64,000 bases of DNA from an uncultured Alphaproteobacteria bacterium (GTDB taxonomy: Bacteria; Pseudomonadota; Alphaproteobacteria; Rhizobiales; Aestuariivirgaceae), in assembly GCA_937870685.1 (NCBI GenBank), contig CALMZX010000114.1, forward strand, positions 1 through 64,000, written 5' to 3'. The translations under genes were made by a program, and so were the position numbers. Under the pieces are notes generated by a model. It was not told the DNA's origin. It worked only from the letters and a program-made list of their open reading frames with translations, and searched no databases. Positions 20,108-29,170 of the stretch are shown one piece after another; the stretch's first letter is position 1; each line of letters opens with the position of its first letter.

Positions 20108-21148
20108 ATGACCACATCACTTGAAAAAGTACTCGAAACTCACTCAAAGGTTGTGGAGGAGGGTTTTACCCATCCGGGTGGCCTGAAGTACCGGAATTAT
20201 GCGGTCTCGACACTGCGTGGGGGCGTCGGCAAGTCCACGATTGCCTTCAACCTGGCCTACGAAATGTCCGTCTCACGTCAGCTTCTGATCGCAGACCTGT
20301 GCGCCCAGTGTAACCTCACTGAAAATCTGATGAGAGACGCTGATCGCGAAGTGACGGTGCTTCATTCCCTGCAACCTATCTTGCTCGGTCCTGCATTTGG
20401 TGCGGCACCAAGCGACGCTTCTTATCGCATTTCACATTATTGCGATCCGTTCAAAGCTGTGCGCGCCAGCTACCTTATGCCGGGTAACGCCGAACTTTTT
20501 GCGTTTCCTTCGATGCTTTATCAGCAACTTCAAACTGCTCACGCACAGCAAAACAAAAGCGCCGTGAAGGCACTTCTTGAAAGCCTTAAGACAGCACTTG
20601 ATGCTGAGGCCAAAGACAAGGGGACCGAAGGAGTATTACTTGATACCAGTCCCTTTTATGCTGGCGGCACCCATCTTGCTTGGTGTGCCGCCGACGCCAT
20701 CATCATTCCGGTCCGCGTCGATGAACATTCCTTGGAATCACTTGAGTTGACGTTGGACCTTCTGTCAAATCCCGCCCGCGACTTCATGACATGGAACGAA
20801 AGGGCCGGTGGACGCAAAACTCCCAAGGTGGCTGCTATTGTGATGACAATGGTTGGTTCAAAAAGCCAGATGAAAGCTACACCTGATAGCGCATCGCGCA
20901 TGTACATCGGGCGCGCCCTAGATATCGCGCAAAGGTATCCAAAACTTTTTGATTTTCCTGATCCGGCAGATGCTTTTGTGATTACGGACGACTTTGTGTC
21001 TTCTGGCCGTATCAGTGGCGCAAAAAGTCTGCCCATCTCGAAACTCAAAATTGGCAGCTTCCACACCGTGGATGGAAAGCGGTTGCAGGTCAACGCGTCC
21101 GCAACGCGCTACCAACGCGAAATCTCGTACCTTCTTAGTGTGCTATGA
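20108..21148 (+). CDS. ParA/MinD-superfamily ATPase (transposon cargo)
   Basis: This 346-residue protein has a deviant Walker A at residues 37-44 (RGGVGKST), the switch region LIADLCAQCNLT, and the Walker B-like LLDTSPF. It follows the ParA plan, but the signature lysine of KGGxGK(T/S), which contacts nucleotide across the dimer, is Arg here. A 30-residue N-terminal extension precedes the fold. No ParB is adjacent; its partner may be the neighbouring small basic or DinD-like protein. The ATG follows AAAGGA. It converges on the small basic gene with a 6-bp overlap. Confidence 0.85.
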   Translation: MTTSLEKVLETHSKVVEEGFTHPGGLKYRNYAVSTLRGGVGKSTIAFNLAYEMSVSRQLLIADLCAQCNLTENLMRDADREVTVLHSLQPILLGPAFGAAPSDASYRISHYCDPFKAVRASYLMPGNAELFAFPSMLYQQLQTAHAQQNKSAVKALLESLKTALDAEAKDKGTEGVLLDTSPFYAGGTHLAWCAADAIIIPVRVDEHSLESLELTLDLLSNPARDFMTWNERAGGRKTPKVAAIVMTMVGSKSQMKATPDSASRMYIGRALDIAQRYPKLFDFPDPADAFVITDDFVSSGRISGAKSLPISKLKIGSFHTVDGKRLQVNASATRYQREISYLLSVL

Positions 21149-21349
21149 TTTAGTCCATCTTTTTGAGGCGGCGCGCTTCGCCAATTTCTTACGGTCCGTT
21201 TCCGACAGTTTAGAAATACGTTTTGCGCCGCCTGCCGACCTTGAAGGAACGGTCCGCTCTATAGGTTCTTTTTCTTCGCCGCTGGCTATATCGACCACCA
21301 TCTTTGCAAGCTGGTTCAGGTCGCGCGGGCGTTTCGGATGCTTGTCCAT
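21143..21349 (-). CDS. Small basic protein (transposon cargo)
   Basis: This encodes 68 residues, rich in Lys/Arg. The start (MDKHPKRPRDLNQLAKMVVD) and the end (KLAKRAASKRW) match a pattern I recall in small uncharacterised proteins with an N-terminal RPRDxNQLAK motif and a C-terminal AAxxRW helix. A nucleic-acid-binding or adaptor role is conceivable but unproven. Its ATG overlaps the DinD-like stop as TGATG, indicating translational coupling. Its 3' end overlaps the ParA-like gene's 3' end by 6 bp. Confidence 0.7.
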   Translation of the reverse strand: MDKHPKRPRDLNQLAKMVVDIASGEEKEPIERTVPSRSAGGAKRISKLSETDRKKLAKRAASKRWTKS

Positions 21350-22167
21350 CACTTCTTCTTCGGTCCATCGAGCTTGGCAAATTCCTTACCCGCCTTTTTA
21401 AGTCCCGCCTTCACTTCCCTAATGTCGCCTTCAAGAGGCAAATTCTCTGGTGAGGTACCGCTTATGCGCCTCATTGACTGGCGAACTTCCTGCCCCACCG
21501 ATTCATGAGCCTTTTCGAGTGCCCTCTGGCCCTTGATGTTTTGGTTTGAAATCTTTTCCTCTGTTTGGGTGATCCGGAAAAGATTGGCAGCAAGCTCGGT
21601 CTTTCCCATGAAATCCAAAAGAGACCGCCCGTCTGGGGCACCTTTGAATTTTTTCAGTTCCTGCATGTTCATATTGTACATGCCACGATAGCCAGCGTTT
21701 TGGAAAAAAGCGTAGTTATCGACGCCGCGCCCATGGACGGCTGTACTGAGTGATTTTTCGCGCTCCGAAACTTCCCCGCGAATTAGTACCCGTTCCACCC
21801 CTTCTGCTGACTGAACATATTGGCGGAATGCCTCTGCCATCGTCACAAAGTACGCTTGAGCGGCGGCCACCTTCGGATTGCGTGAATTGCCGTTCATCAC
21901 TGTCAGATAACAGGCGAACCGCGACAAACACCAATCCTTCCCAACGCCTTCGGTCTCAACTTCCTTGAAGTTGTCATTGATGGAAACGCCAAGGTTGGCG
22001 CAGGCAGCGATTGCCTTGTTCACGGCTTTGTTCAATGCCTCAAGGCTGGGGTACTCAAGCATCTTGACGAGATCGGACGCCAGCCAATGTCTGAATCCAT
22101 TGTCGCGCCCGTACGCCTCAAAATTCGGACGGTCGCCGTCAAAATGGAAAATATCAAGTTCAGACAT
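21349..22167 (-). CDS. DinD-like protein (transposon cargo)
   Basis: This 272-residue protein resembles DNA-damage-inducible protein D: an N-terminal BRO/KilA-like segment (FRHWLASDLVKMLEYPS), CLSRFACYLTVMN, then YAFFQNAGYRGMYN, MGKTELAANLFRITQTEEKI and SVGQEVRQSMRRISGTSPENLPLEGDI. In E. coli DinD has been reported to inhibit RecA activities; DinD-like genes often sit in mobile elements. The frame is open to 22254, directly beside the right inverted repeat. The start at 22167 is chosen because GGAG precedes it and a TATGAT -10 box lies at 22195-22200. No LexA box is seen. Confidence 0.85.
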   Translation of the reverse strand: MSELDIFHFDGDRPNFEAYGRDNGFRHWLASDLVKMLEYPSLEALNKAVNKAIAACANLGVSINDNFKEVETEGVGKDWCLSRFACYLTVMNGNSRNPKVAAAQAYFVTMAEAFRQYVQSAEGVERVLIRGEVSEREKSLSTAVHGRGVDNYAFFQNAGYRGMYNMNMQELKKFKGAPDGRSLLDFMGKTELAANLFRITQTEEKISNQNIKGQRALEKAHESVGQEVRQSMRRISGTSPENLPLEGDIREVKAGLKKAGKEFAKLDGPKKK

Positions 22168-22194
22168 GGCCTGGCTCCAACGATGGACCGCGTC

Positions 22195-22200
22195 ATCATA
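22195..22200 (-). promoter_or_regulatory. Putative -10 box for the DinD-like gene
   Basis: On the minus strand TATGAT lies about 28 bp upstream of the chosen ATG, with a GGAG ribosome site at 22175-22178. The matching -35 is weak. It supports the internal start at 22167 over the one abutting the inverted repeat. Confidence 0.4.
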
Positions 22201-22254
22201 CACCCTTAATATTTGAGGCGAAACCCGCGCCGGGGAGTTGTCAATAGCTGCCAT

Positions 22255-22274
22255 TTTCAGACTGACCCACTACC
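22255..22274. repeat. Right terminal inverted repeat (20 bp)
   Basis: TTTCAGACTGACCCACTACC is the exact complement of the left end (19077-19096) and is followed by the target duplication. Confidence 0.93.
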
Positions 22275-22282
22275 GACCAATC
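22275..22282. repeat. 8-bp target site duplication, right copy
   Basis: GACCAATC directly follows the right inverted repeat and equals 19069-19076. Removing the transposon and one copy restores a continuous gap between the gcv promoter and the outer-membrane protein gene. Confidence 0.93.
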
Positions 22283-22295
22283 CCCTTCACAACGC

Positions 22296-22324
22296 AAAAC
22301 GCGCCCGGTTTGACCCAGGGCGCG
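22296..22324 (-). terminator. Intrinsic terminator after the outer-membrane protein gene
   Basis: On the minus strand the stem CGCGCCC / GGGCGCG is followed by TTTT. It lies about 50 bp after the stop of the outer-membrane protein and ends transcription before the transposon. Confidence 0.7.
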
Positions 22325-22374
22325 TCCCGTGGCGGGTCACGCGCGATTGCGGACCCGCGAAGCTGTGTTGTGGC

Positions 22375-22941
22375 TCAGAAGCTGAAGCGCAGGCCCACCG
22401 TGGCCTGGTGCTCCTTGGTATCGCTGCCCGAGACCATGATGTCACGGAAGCGGTAGCCGGTATCGACGGCGAGATTGTTGGTGAGGTCGATGGAGATGCC
22501 GGCTGCGGCGCCAACGGCAAAGCCGCTGTCGTCACCCGCGAGGCCCGATCCATTGACCCAGCCATAGCCCGCGCCCACGCCGATGTAAGGCGTGAACATG
22601 GAGTCGTTGGCCCAGTCGAAATAGACGTTGCCGAGAACCGTCGTCGTGGAGATTTCAGCACCCGGCGCGATACTGTAGTCACCGCTCCAGTCAGCCGTGA
22701 TGTCGGCGCGCACGTTGTCGGAATAGCGGTAGCCGACGCCACCACCCGCGACGAAGGCATTGTCATCATTGCCGCCACTCCATTCCAGGAACGACCAGCC
22801 TGCATCGGCGCGCAGGTAGAGGCCCATCATCGCCGGATCGGCAGCCGCAGGCACATCCGGATCGAGATCCGCCGCCTGCGCCGTCACGGCTGCAGGAGCG
22901 AGAACCACACCGGCAAGAAGCAGAACCTTGAACATCTTCAT
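22375..22941 (-). CDS. Outer-membrane beta-barrel protein (porin/Omp25-31-like)
   Basis: This encodes 188 residues: a signal peptide (MKMFKVLLLAGVVLAPAAVTAQA), then alternating aromatic strands typical of an eight-stranded barrel (LYLRADAGWSFLEW, GVGYRYSDNVRADITADW, FTPYIGVGAGYGWV, LAVDTGYRFRDI), ending with the outer-membrane signature TVGLRFSF with C-terminal Phe. It resembles Omp25/31 and Lom-type proteins of Rhizobiales. The start is set at MKMFKV after a GAGG site; the longer open frame upstream is not signal-like. Confidence 0.88.
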   Translation of the reverse strand: MKMFKVLLLAGVVLAPAAVTAQAADLDPDVPAAADPAMMGLYLRADAGWSFLEWSGGNDDNAFVAGGGVGYRYSDNVRADITADWSGDYSIAPGAEISTTTVLGNVYFDWANDSMFTPYIGVGAGYGWVNGSGLAGDDSGFAVGAAAGISIDLTNNLAVDTGYRFRDIMVSGSDTKEHQATVGLRFSF

Positions 22942-23149
22942 CACACACCTCATTCGCGTTCGGGCTCGTTCAGTCCCGTTCGGGTTATTCGATGGGTGCA
23001 AGATGGCCTGCGGAAACGGCGTGAGACGGGCCGAAAAAAGGCGTGAATGTGACGCCTGCGATTTGTGGTATCTGGGCCACAGCAATTCGTTCGAATCCCG
23101 CGCAATCTGTTGAGCGCCGGTTAAGGTTAACGGCATCACGCAAGAGATC

Positions 23150-24049
23150 ATGGCCTATCGCATCACCCTTTTTGACTGGTTCCTGTTTTCGATTCTCGTC
23201 GTTTGCTGGGGAACCTCCTTCGCCATGAGCAAGGTGGCCTTGCAGACCGTGACGCCGGAATGGATCGCTGCCGCAAGACTTTGTGTCGGAGGCCTTGTGC
23301 TGCTGGCTGTGGTGCTTGCCAAACGCGAGGCGATGCCGCTCGACCAAAAATTCATCGGGCGCTATCTCTGGCTCGGCCTCATCGGCAACGCGGCCCCCTT
23401 CTTCATCATCACCTGGGGCATGCAGTTCATCGCCAGCGGTGTCGCAGGCCTGCTGATGGGAACTATCCCGCTCATCATCATCCTCATGGCGCACTTCGCC
23501 CTGCCCGGCGAACGCCTGACACTGCCGCGCGCGGCCGGTTTCATTCTCGGCTTCTCCGGCATTGTTGTGCTGATGGGACCGGAGAACCTGATGAACATCA
23601 AGGCGCACGGTCAGGAATTGATCGGCGAACTCGCTGTCGTCGCTGGCTGTCTCCTCTATGGCATCAACGCCATCAGCGCCAAGCGCATGAAGCTGCCGGG
23701 CACGATCTCCGTGTCGGCGGGCGTGCTGCTGGCGGGTGCCGTGCTGGCAACGCTGGCGGCGTTTGCGCAGTCGCCCTTCCGCCTGCATGAAGCCTCCGTG
23801 CCATCACTGCTCGCCCTTGTCGGTCTCGGGCTGTTTCCCACCGGCCTTGCCACCGTTGTGTGGTTCAAGGCCATGGAGCGGACCAGCCCCACCTTCACCA
23901 CCATGTCCAACTATCTCGTGCCGGTGTTTGCGCTCGGTTTCGGCGCCTTGACTCTGGGCGAGCACATTGGCTGGAATGTGCTCTCCGCCCTGCTGCTGGT
24001 GCTCAGCGGCATTTTCGTGAGCCGCATTCCCGCCGGGAGAAAAGCATGA
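23150..24049 (+). CDS. EamA-family (DMT) transporter
   Basis: This 299-residue protein has ten hydrophobic helices in two repeats, starting with FLFSILVVCWGTSFAMSKVAL, the usual opening of the drug/metabolite transporter superfamily, and ending GFGALTLGEHIGWNVLSALLLVLSGIFVS. Such proteins export amino acids or other small metabolites; the substrate cannot be told. It overlaps the following small exported gene by 4 bp (ATGA). Confidence 0.92.
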   Translation: MAYRITLFDWFLFSILVVCWGTSFAMSKVALQTVTPEWIAAARLCVGGLVLLAVVLAKREAMPLDQKFIGRYLWLGLIGNAAPFFIITWGMQFIASGVAGLLMGTIPLIIILMAHFALPGERLTLPRAAGFILGFSGIVVLMGPENLMNIKAHGQELIGELAVVAGCLLYGINAISAKRMKLPGTISVSAGVLLAGAVLATLAAFAQSPFRLHEASVPSLLALVGLGLFPTGLATVVWFKAMERTSPTFTTMSNYLVPVFALGFGALTLGEHIGWNVLSALLLVLSGIFVSRIPAGRKA

Positions 24050-24576
24050 AGCCATTCGGCACGATGACATGGAGCATGGCCATCGCCGCGCTGCTGCTGG
24101 CCACGCCTGCCCGCGCCGCCACCTGCGACCTTGAGAAGGCAGGCGGGATCGAGGCCCTGCCCGCCCCGGAAAAGGCTGATCAGGAAATCGATGTCGCCGA
24201 TCAACAGAGCGTGGAAGGCGGATCGTGGAACATCTATCTCGACGCGGACAGGAAGCCCCGCCGCATCATCCGCACCGACTACGGCGAAACCGGGCGTGCC
24301 ATCCACGAACTCATCACCACCGCCGGCGATGATTACATCCTGCGCGTGACCATGATCAGATATTCCGCGCCCATCCAGGAGGACGGCAGTGACGTCATCC
24401 GTGAGGAAACCGACCGCTTCGTTTTCTGTGACGGTGAACTGCAGGTGCCGCAGAACTGGGCGCCCCAGGAGTCCTATCTGGCAGCGGCAAAGTCTGCCGC
24501 CGCCGCATTCTTCTCAGCGCCGGAAATTGCAGGCGAGGTGAAAGCCGCCGGGCTTACGCCGCCGCTTTGGAAATGA
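24046..24576 (+). CDS. Exported protein of unknown function
   Basis: This encodes 176 residues with signal peptide [24 protein letters not shown] and a soluble mature part with cysteines in [10 protein letters not shown] and FVFCDGEL, able to form one disulfide. The ATG overlaps the transporter stop, so it is translationally coupled. Its 3' end overlaps the convergent glmM end by 23 bp. I do not recognise the family. Confidence 0.78.
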   Translation: MKPFGTMTWSMAIAALLLATPARAATCDLEKAGGIEALPAPEKADQEIDVADQQSVEGGSWNIYLDADRKPRRIIRTDYGETGRAIHELITTAGDDYILRVTMIRYSAPIQEDGSDVIREETDRFVFCDGELQVPQNWAPQESYLAAAKSAAAAFFSAPEIAGEVKAAGLTPPLWK

Positions 24577-25900
24577 CACCGCAGAGGTCATCGACCACCG
24601 TTGTCACCAGCTTGCCGTCATCGCCTTCCGCCATCACGCGGATCAGCGGTTCCGTGCCGGACGGACGGATGACAAGACGGCCCTGATTGCCAAGACGCGC
24701 TTCGGCGTCGCGGATGGCGTCCTTCACATGCTGGTCGCCCAGCGGATTGCCGCCCTTGAACTTCACGTTCTTCAGGACCTGCGGCAGCGGCTCGAACAGG
24801 CTGCACACCTCGCTTACGGGCTTCTGCTGGTGCACCACTTCGGCCAGCACCTGAAGGGCTGCCAGCAATCCGTCTCCCGTGGTGGCGTAATCCGAGAGCA
24901 CGATGTGGCCGGACTGCTCGCCACCCACGTTGAAGCCATGGCCGCGCATGTGCTCCACCACATAGCGGTCACCCACCTTGGTGCGCGCCAGTGAAAGTTT
25001 CTGCTCCTGCATGTAGCGCTCCAGCCCGAGGTTGGACATGATGGTGGCGACAAGGCCGCCACCCTTCAGCTGTCCGCGGCTGGCCCAGCTGGTGGCGACA
25101 AGCGCCATGATCTGGTCGCCGTCGATGACACGGCCCTTTTCGTCAGCGATGATCACGCGGTCCGCGTCACCATCGAGCGCGATGCCGATGTCGGCGCGCA
25201 GTTCGCGCACCTTCTCGCACATCACTTCCGGATGGGTGGAGCCGCACTTCTCGTTGATGTTCGTACCGTTGGGATCCTGCCCGATCTCGATGATCTCGGC
25301 GCCCAGTTCCCAGAGCGCCGTGGGAGCCGTCTTGTAAGCCGCGCCATTGGCGGTATCGATGACAATGCGCATGCCATCGAGGTTGCTCTCGCCCGGATAG
25401 GTGCGCTTGGCGAATTCGATGTAGCGGGCACCGGCGTCCTCGATCCGCTTGGCGCGGCCGATCTCGGCAGGTCCCGCGAGCGTCACCTTGCCCGGATTGT
25501 CGATCAGGTCCTCGATCTTCAGTTCCTGCGCGTCCGACATCTTGTAGCCGTCAGGCCCGAAGATCTTGATGCCGTTGTCGGCGAAGGGATTGTGCGAGGC
25601 GGAAATCATCACGCCCAGGTCGGCGCGCATGGAACGCGTCAGCATGGCAACAGCGGGCGTCGGCACGGGCCCGAGCAGGAACACATCCATGCCAGACGCG
25701 AGAAGCCCTGCCGTCAGCGCCTGTTCGATCATATAGCCGGACAGCCGCGTGTCCTTGCCGATCACCACCCGGTGGCGGTGTGCGCCCTTGCCGTAGATAT
25801 GGCCCACGGCCATGCCTATCTTCATCACCACGTCGGGTGCCATGGAGCCCACATTGGCCCGGCCCCGCACGCCATCCGTTCCGAAATACTTGCGCGTCAT
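24554..25900 (-). CDS. glmM: Phosphoglucosamine mutase
   Basis: This 448-residue enzyme converts glucosamine-6-phosphate to glucosamine-1-phosphate for UDP-GlcNAc, the precursor of peptidoglycan and lipid A. The phosphoserine loop [15 protein letters not shown], the metal loop DGDADRVI and the sugar-binding [12 protein letters not shown] are present. The start [13 protein letters not shown] at 25900 follows GGGGA. It follows folP in the same orientation, the usual end of the ftsH-folP-glmM string. Confidence 0.97.
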   Translation of the reverse strand: MTRKYFGTDGVRGRANVGSMAPDVVMKIGMAVGHIYGKGAHRHRVVIGKDTRLSGYMIEQALTAGLLASGMDVFLLGPVPTPAVAMLTRSMRADLGVMISASHNPFADNGIKIFGPDGYKMSDAQELKIEDLIDNPGKVTLAGPAEIGRAKRIEDAGARYIEFAKRTYPGESNLDGMRIVIDTANGAAYKTAPTALWELGAEIIEIGQDPNGTNINEKCGSTHPEVMCEKVRELRADIGIALDGDADRVIIADEKGRVIDGDQIMALVATSWASRGQLKGGGLVATIMSNLGLERYMQEQKLSLARTKVGDRYVVEHMRGHGFNVGGEQSGHIVLSDYATTGDGLLAALQVLAEVVHQQKPVSEVCSLFEPLPQVLKNVKFKGGNPLGDQHVKDAIRDAEARLGNQGRLVIRPSGTEPLIRVMAEGDDGKLVTTVVDDLCGVISKAAA

Positions 25901-25937
25901 CGTTTTCCCCAATCCATCGCTCCCATACTAGCAGAAC

Positions 25938-26984
25938 CTAAAGGTCTGCTGAATCGGGATGCAGTGCCGCGGTAAACACCGAAAGCGCCTCCCGTGTGGC
26001 CTTCACGTCATGGACCCGCAGCATGTGCGCGCCCGCCATGGCCGCCTGCAAAGCCCCGCCCACCGATCCGTTGACGCGGTGTCCGGCCGTCTTTTCGCCC
26101 GTCAGGGCCCCGACAAAGCCCTTGCGGGACAGGCCGACCAGCAGCGGCAGGCCGAGCCCGTGGAAAAGCGTTAACCCTGCCATCAGATCGAGATTCTGCC
26201 GGAATGTCTTGCCGAAACCGATACCGGGATCAATGGCGATGCAGGAGCGGGGAATGCCCGCCGCCTCCGCCGCCGCCACGCGCGCCTCCAGCCCGTCATA
26301 AACGTCCAGCAGAACGTCCTCATAGCGCGGCTGCAACTGCATGGTCTTGGGCTCCCCTTGGGCATGCATCAGCACGATAGGCACTCCGGCCTTGGCAACC
26401 ACGCCAGCGCTCTTCGGGTCATGCCCCAGCGCTGAAACATCATTGACGATGGTTGCTCCCGCCGCCAGCGCCTCCGTCATCACCCCGGCCTTGCGCGTGT
26501 CAGCGGAGACGATCCCGGTCTTGGCCAGCGCCGCGATCACCGGAATGATGCGGCGCAGTTCTTCCGCGTCATCCACAGAATCCGAGCCGGGCCGCGTGGA
26601 TTCGCCCCCCACATCCAGAATGTCAGCCCCTTCCGCCGCCAGTTGCTCGCCATGGGCAATGGCCGCGGCTGTGGAGGAGAGCTTGCCACCATCGGAGAAA
26701 CTGTCCGGCGTGACATTGACGATGCCCATGAGTCGCGGCGCGGTCATGTCAAGCGGACCAAAGCCGGGCCGCGCCGCCGAGAGGCGTTCCAGCGCTGCGG
26801 AATCATCCACACCTGATATGCGCTGCATGTCCCGTTCGATGATGCCATCGGCCCGCGTGATCACGTCGACGTGGGTAAAGGCCACATGGGCCATCCCTGC
26901 CAGTGGCAGGGCATCGCCATCGCGCACCATGCGCCCGGCATCAGCACCGAAAACAAGGCCCGTGGGGCGGTGGTAGGTTTTCAT
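25938..26984 (-). CDS. folP: Dihydropteroate synthase
   Basis: This 348-residue enzyme joins p-aminobenzoate to the pterin pyrophosphate in folate synthesis and is the sulfonamide target family. The core starts at LMGIVNVTPDSFSDGG and has DVGGESTRPGS, IVNDVSAL, IAIDPGIGFGKT and LLVGLSRKGF. About 85 residues precede the core, longer than in E. coli FolP; N-terminal extensions are common in alphaproteobacteria. It lies between ftsH and glmM, separated from ftsH by a repeat element. Confidence 0.95.
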   Translation of the reverse strand: MKTYHRPTGLVFGADAGRMVRDGDALPLAGMAHVAFTHVDVITRADGIIERDMQRISGVDDSAALERLSAARPGFGPLDMTAPRLMGIVNVTPDSFSDGGKLSSTAAAIAHGEQLAAEGADILDVGGESTRPGSDSVDDAEELRRIIPVIAALAKTGIVSADTRKAGVMTEALAAGATIVNDVSALGHDPKSAGVVAKAGVPIVLMHAQGEPKTMQLQPRYEDVLLDVYDGLEARVAAAEAAGIPRSCIAIDPGIGFGKTFRQNLDLMAGLTLFHGLGLPLLVGLSRKGFVGALTGEKTAGHRVNGSVGGALQAAMAGAHMLRVHDVKATREALSVFTAALHPDSADL

Positions 26985-27007
26985 GGATGTCTTCCACTCC
27001 AGAGAAT

Positions 27008-27126
27008 CTCCCTCCCCCTTGTGGGGAGGGCCGGGGTGGGGGTCGGACGGTCTTGGCAGTTGTGGGGCAACCAGACTGCAGGGTGCAGCGCAACCCCCAC
27101 CCTAGCCCTCCCCACAAGGGAGAGGG
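27008..27126. repeat. REP-like inverted repeat pair between folP and ftsH
   Basis: Left arm 27008-27043 contains CCTCCCCCTTGTGGGGAGGG followed by a GGGGTGGGGGT tract. Right arm 27093-27126 is its near-complement, with CCCTCCCCACAAGGGAGAGG preceded by ACCCCCACCC. Together they could form a large hairpin between the two genes. A single arm occurs at 17611-17633, and a weaker relative (CCCTCCC...GGGAGAGGG) at about 44883-44914. This is a bacterial interspersed repeat, not a CRISPR. Confidence 0.75.
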
Positions 27127-27136
27127 AATTGCGATG

Positions 27137-29050
27137 TCATTGCGGCTGCGGTTCCGGTTCGAGCCCGCCCCGGCCGCCGCGCTTGGCGCCGGCCTTTGGC
27201 ACGCTTGTGCCACCCGTGCCGGAACGCTTGCCCGGCTTCTCGTCGCGGTCGATCGTCTCGCCCTTGAGAACGCGCGCCACCTCGTCGCCCGAGAGCGTTT
27301 CGTATTCCAGCAGCGCCTTGGCCAGCGTGTGCAGGTCTTCGCGCTTCTTCTTGAGGATGAGCTTGGCCTGGGCCTCGCCCTCGTGGATCAGGCGGCGCAC
27401 TTCCTCGTCGATGATCTGCGCAGTGCCTTCCGACACGTTCTTGCTCTGCGTGACGCTGTGGCCGAGGAACACTTCCTGTTCGTTGGCTGAATAGCGCACG
27501 CGGCCAAGTTTTTCGCTCATGCCCCACTCGGTGATCATGGCACGTGACAGCTGAGTCGCCATCTGGATGTCGCCCATGGCACCGTTGGTCACGTTCTTGT
27601 CGCCACCGAGGATGAGTTCGGCCTCGCGTCCGCCGAAGAGCACGGCAAGGCGCGCCTCGCACCACTCGCGGGTGCGGCTGTGACGGTCGCCTTCCGGCAG
27701 GTTCATGGTAACACCCAGCGCCCGGCCACGCGGAATGATCGTGACCTTGTGCAGCGGATCGTATTTCACGTTGAGGCCGACGATGGCATGGCCTGCCTCA
27801 TGATAGGCGGTGTTGCGGCGTTCGTCATCGCTCATCACCATGGACTTGCGCTCGGCCCCCATCATCACCTTGTCCTTGGCATCTTCGAATTCGGACTGGG
27901 TGATCATGCGCTTGTTGCGGCGGGCAGCCAGAAGGGCGGCCTCGTTGCACAGGTTGGCGAGATCGGCGCCCGAGAAACCGGGCGTGCCGCGGGCCAGCAC
28001 CTTGGGATCAATGTCCGGAGCCAGCGGCTTGTCCTTCATGTGGACACGGAGAATCTGCTCGCGGCCCTTCACGTCCGGATTGCCGACCGTGATCTGACGG
28101 TCGAAGCGGCCGGGGCGAAGCAGCGCCGGGTCCAGCACGTCAGGACGGTTGGTGGCGGCGATGATGATCACGCCTTCATTGGCCTCGAAACCATCCATCT
28201 CCACAAGCAGCTGGTTCAGCGTCTGCTCGCGCTCGTCGTTGCCGCCGCCAAGGCCCGCACCACGATGGCGGCCCACGGCGTCAATTTCATCGATGAAGAC
28301 AATGCAGGGCGCATTCTTCTTGGCCTGCTCGAACATGTCACGCACGCGGCTCGCACCGACGCCCACGAACATTTCCACGAAGTCCGACCCGGAGATGGTG
28401 AAGAACGGCACGTTGGCTTCGCCCGCGATGGCGCGCGCCAGCAGCGTCTTGCCGGTGCCCGGAGGACCGACGAGCAGCGCGCCGCGCGGAATCTTGCCGC
28501 CAAGCCGCTGGAACTTGTGCGGGTCCTTGAGGAAGTCCACGATCTCCACAACGTCGTCCTTGGCCTCATCGACGCCAGCGACGTCGGAGAAGGTGACACG
28601 GCCCTGCTTCTCGGTGAGCAGCTTGGCGCGACTCTTGCCGAAGCCCATGGCCTTGCCGGAACCCGCCTGCATCTGGCGGATGAAGAAAATCCACACGCCC
28701 AGCATCAGCAGCATGGGGAAGGCATAGACCAGTGCCGTCGAGAGGAAGGATTCAGATTGCGGCGGACGGAACTCGGCAGCCACGTTCTTCTCGCGGATGG
28801 TCTTGAGGAAGTCCTCCGACACCGGCGCATAAGTGGTGAAGGTGCGGCCGTCGGATGTCTTGGCAACGACGTCACCGTTCATCGATGCGGTGATGCTGCT
28901 GATCTCGCCATTGTTGATCTTGGCGAGGAACTCCGAATAGGTGATCTCGCTGCTGCTGGTGCGCATGCTCTGGCCCTGGAACAGGCTGAAGAGGGCAAAC
29001 AGCAGGAGGGCAATGACAATCCAAACGGCGAAACTGCGGAACTGGTTCAC
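27137..29050 (-). CDS. ftsH: ATP-dependent zinc metalloprotease FtsH
   Basis: This 637-residue membrane-anchored protease degrades damaged membrane proteins and regulators such as LpxC. Two N-terminal helices ([19 protein letters not shown] and [16 protein letters not shown]) flank a periplasmic part. The AAA domain has Walker A GPPGTGKT, Walker [10 protein letters not shown] and the SRH arginines. The zinc site is HEAGH. The GTG at 29050 ([10 protein letters not shown]) follows TTGAGGA and is preferred over a longer frame lacking a ribosome site. Confidence 0.97.
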   Translation of the reverse strand: MNQFRSFAVWIVIALLLFALFSLFQGQSMRTSSSEITYSEFLAKINNGEISSITASMNGDVVAKTSDGRTFTTYAPVSEDFLKTIREKNVAAEFRPPQSESFLSTALVYAFPMLLMLGVWIFFIRQMQAGSGKAMGFGKSRAKLLTEKQGRVTFSDVAGVDEAKDDVVEIVDFLKDPHKFQRLGGKIPRGALLVGPPGTGKTLLARAIAGEANVPFFTISGSDFVEMFVGVGASRVRDMFEQAKKNAPCIVFIDEIDAVGRHRGAGLGGGNDEREQTLNQLLVEMDGFEANEGVIIIAATNRPDVLDPALLRPGRFDRQITVGNPDVKGREQILRVHMKDKPLAPDIDPKVLARGTPGFSGADLANLCNEAALLAARRNKRMITQSEFEDAKDKVMMGAERKSMVMSDDERRNTAYHEAGHAIVGLNVKYDPLHKVTIIPRGRALGVTMNLPEGDRHSRTREWCEARLAVLFGGREAELILGGDKNVTNGAMGDIQMATQLSRAMITEWGMSEKLGRVRYSANEQEVFLGHSVTQSKNVSEGTAQIIDEEVRRLIHEGEAQAKLILKKKREDLHTLAKALLEYETLSGDEVARVLKGETIDRDEKPGKRSGTGGTSVPKAGAKRGGRGGLEPEPQPQ

Positions 29051-29170
29051 GTCGATCCTCAATTCTGGAAGCGGCCATGGCCAGACTTCCGAAATCCATC
29101 CCAAAAACTGTTGCCTAACATAGGTCCGGCACGGGCAGAATCCAAGCGCGGCAACACCGTAAATACGAGA

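Larger units (their letters stand above)
19077..22274. mobile_element. 3198-bp IS1-like transposon with ParA/DinD-like cargo
   Basis: The ends are perfect 20-bp inverted repeats (GGTAGTGGGTCAGTCTGAAA at 19077-19096, its complement at 22255-22274) flanked by an 8-bp duplication GACCAATC. Inside are a DDE transposase of the IS1-like type found in Rhizobiales, a divergent ParA-like ATPase, a small basic protein and a DinD-like protein. The gene stops and starts fit tightly to the ends: the transposase stop lies within the left repeat. Codon use and base content look more AT-rich than the flanks. Exact duplication and repeats imply a recent, possibly active insertion. Confidence 0.93.

Noticed and set aside
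23073-23105. tRNA-like T-loop sequence (GTTCGAATCCCGCGC) upstream of the EamA gene
   Set aside because: No acceptor, D or anticodon arms can be paired around it, so it is not a tRNA.
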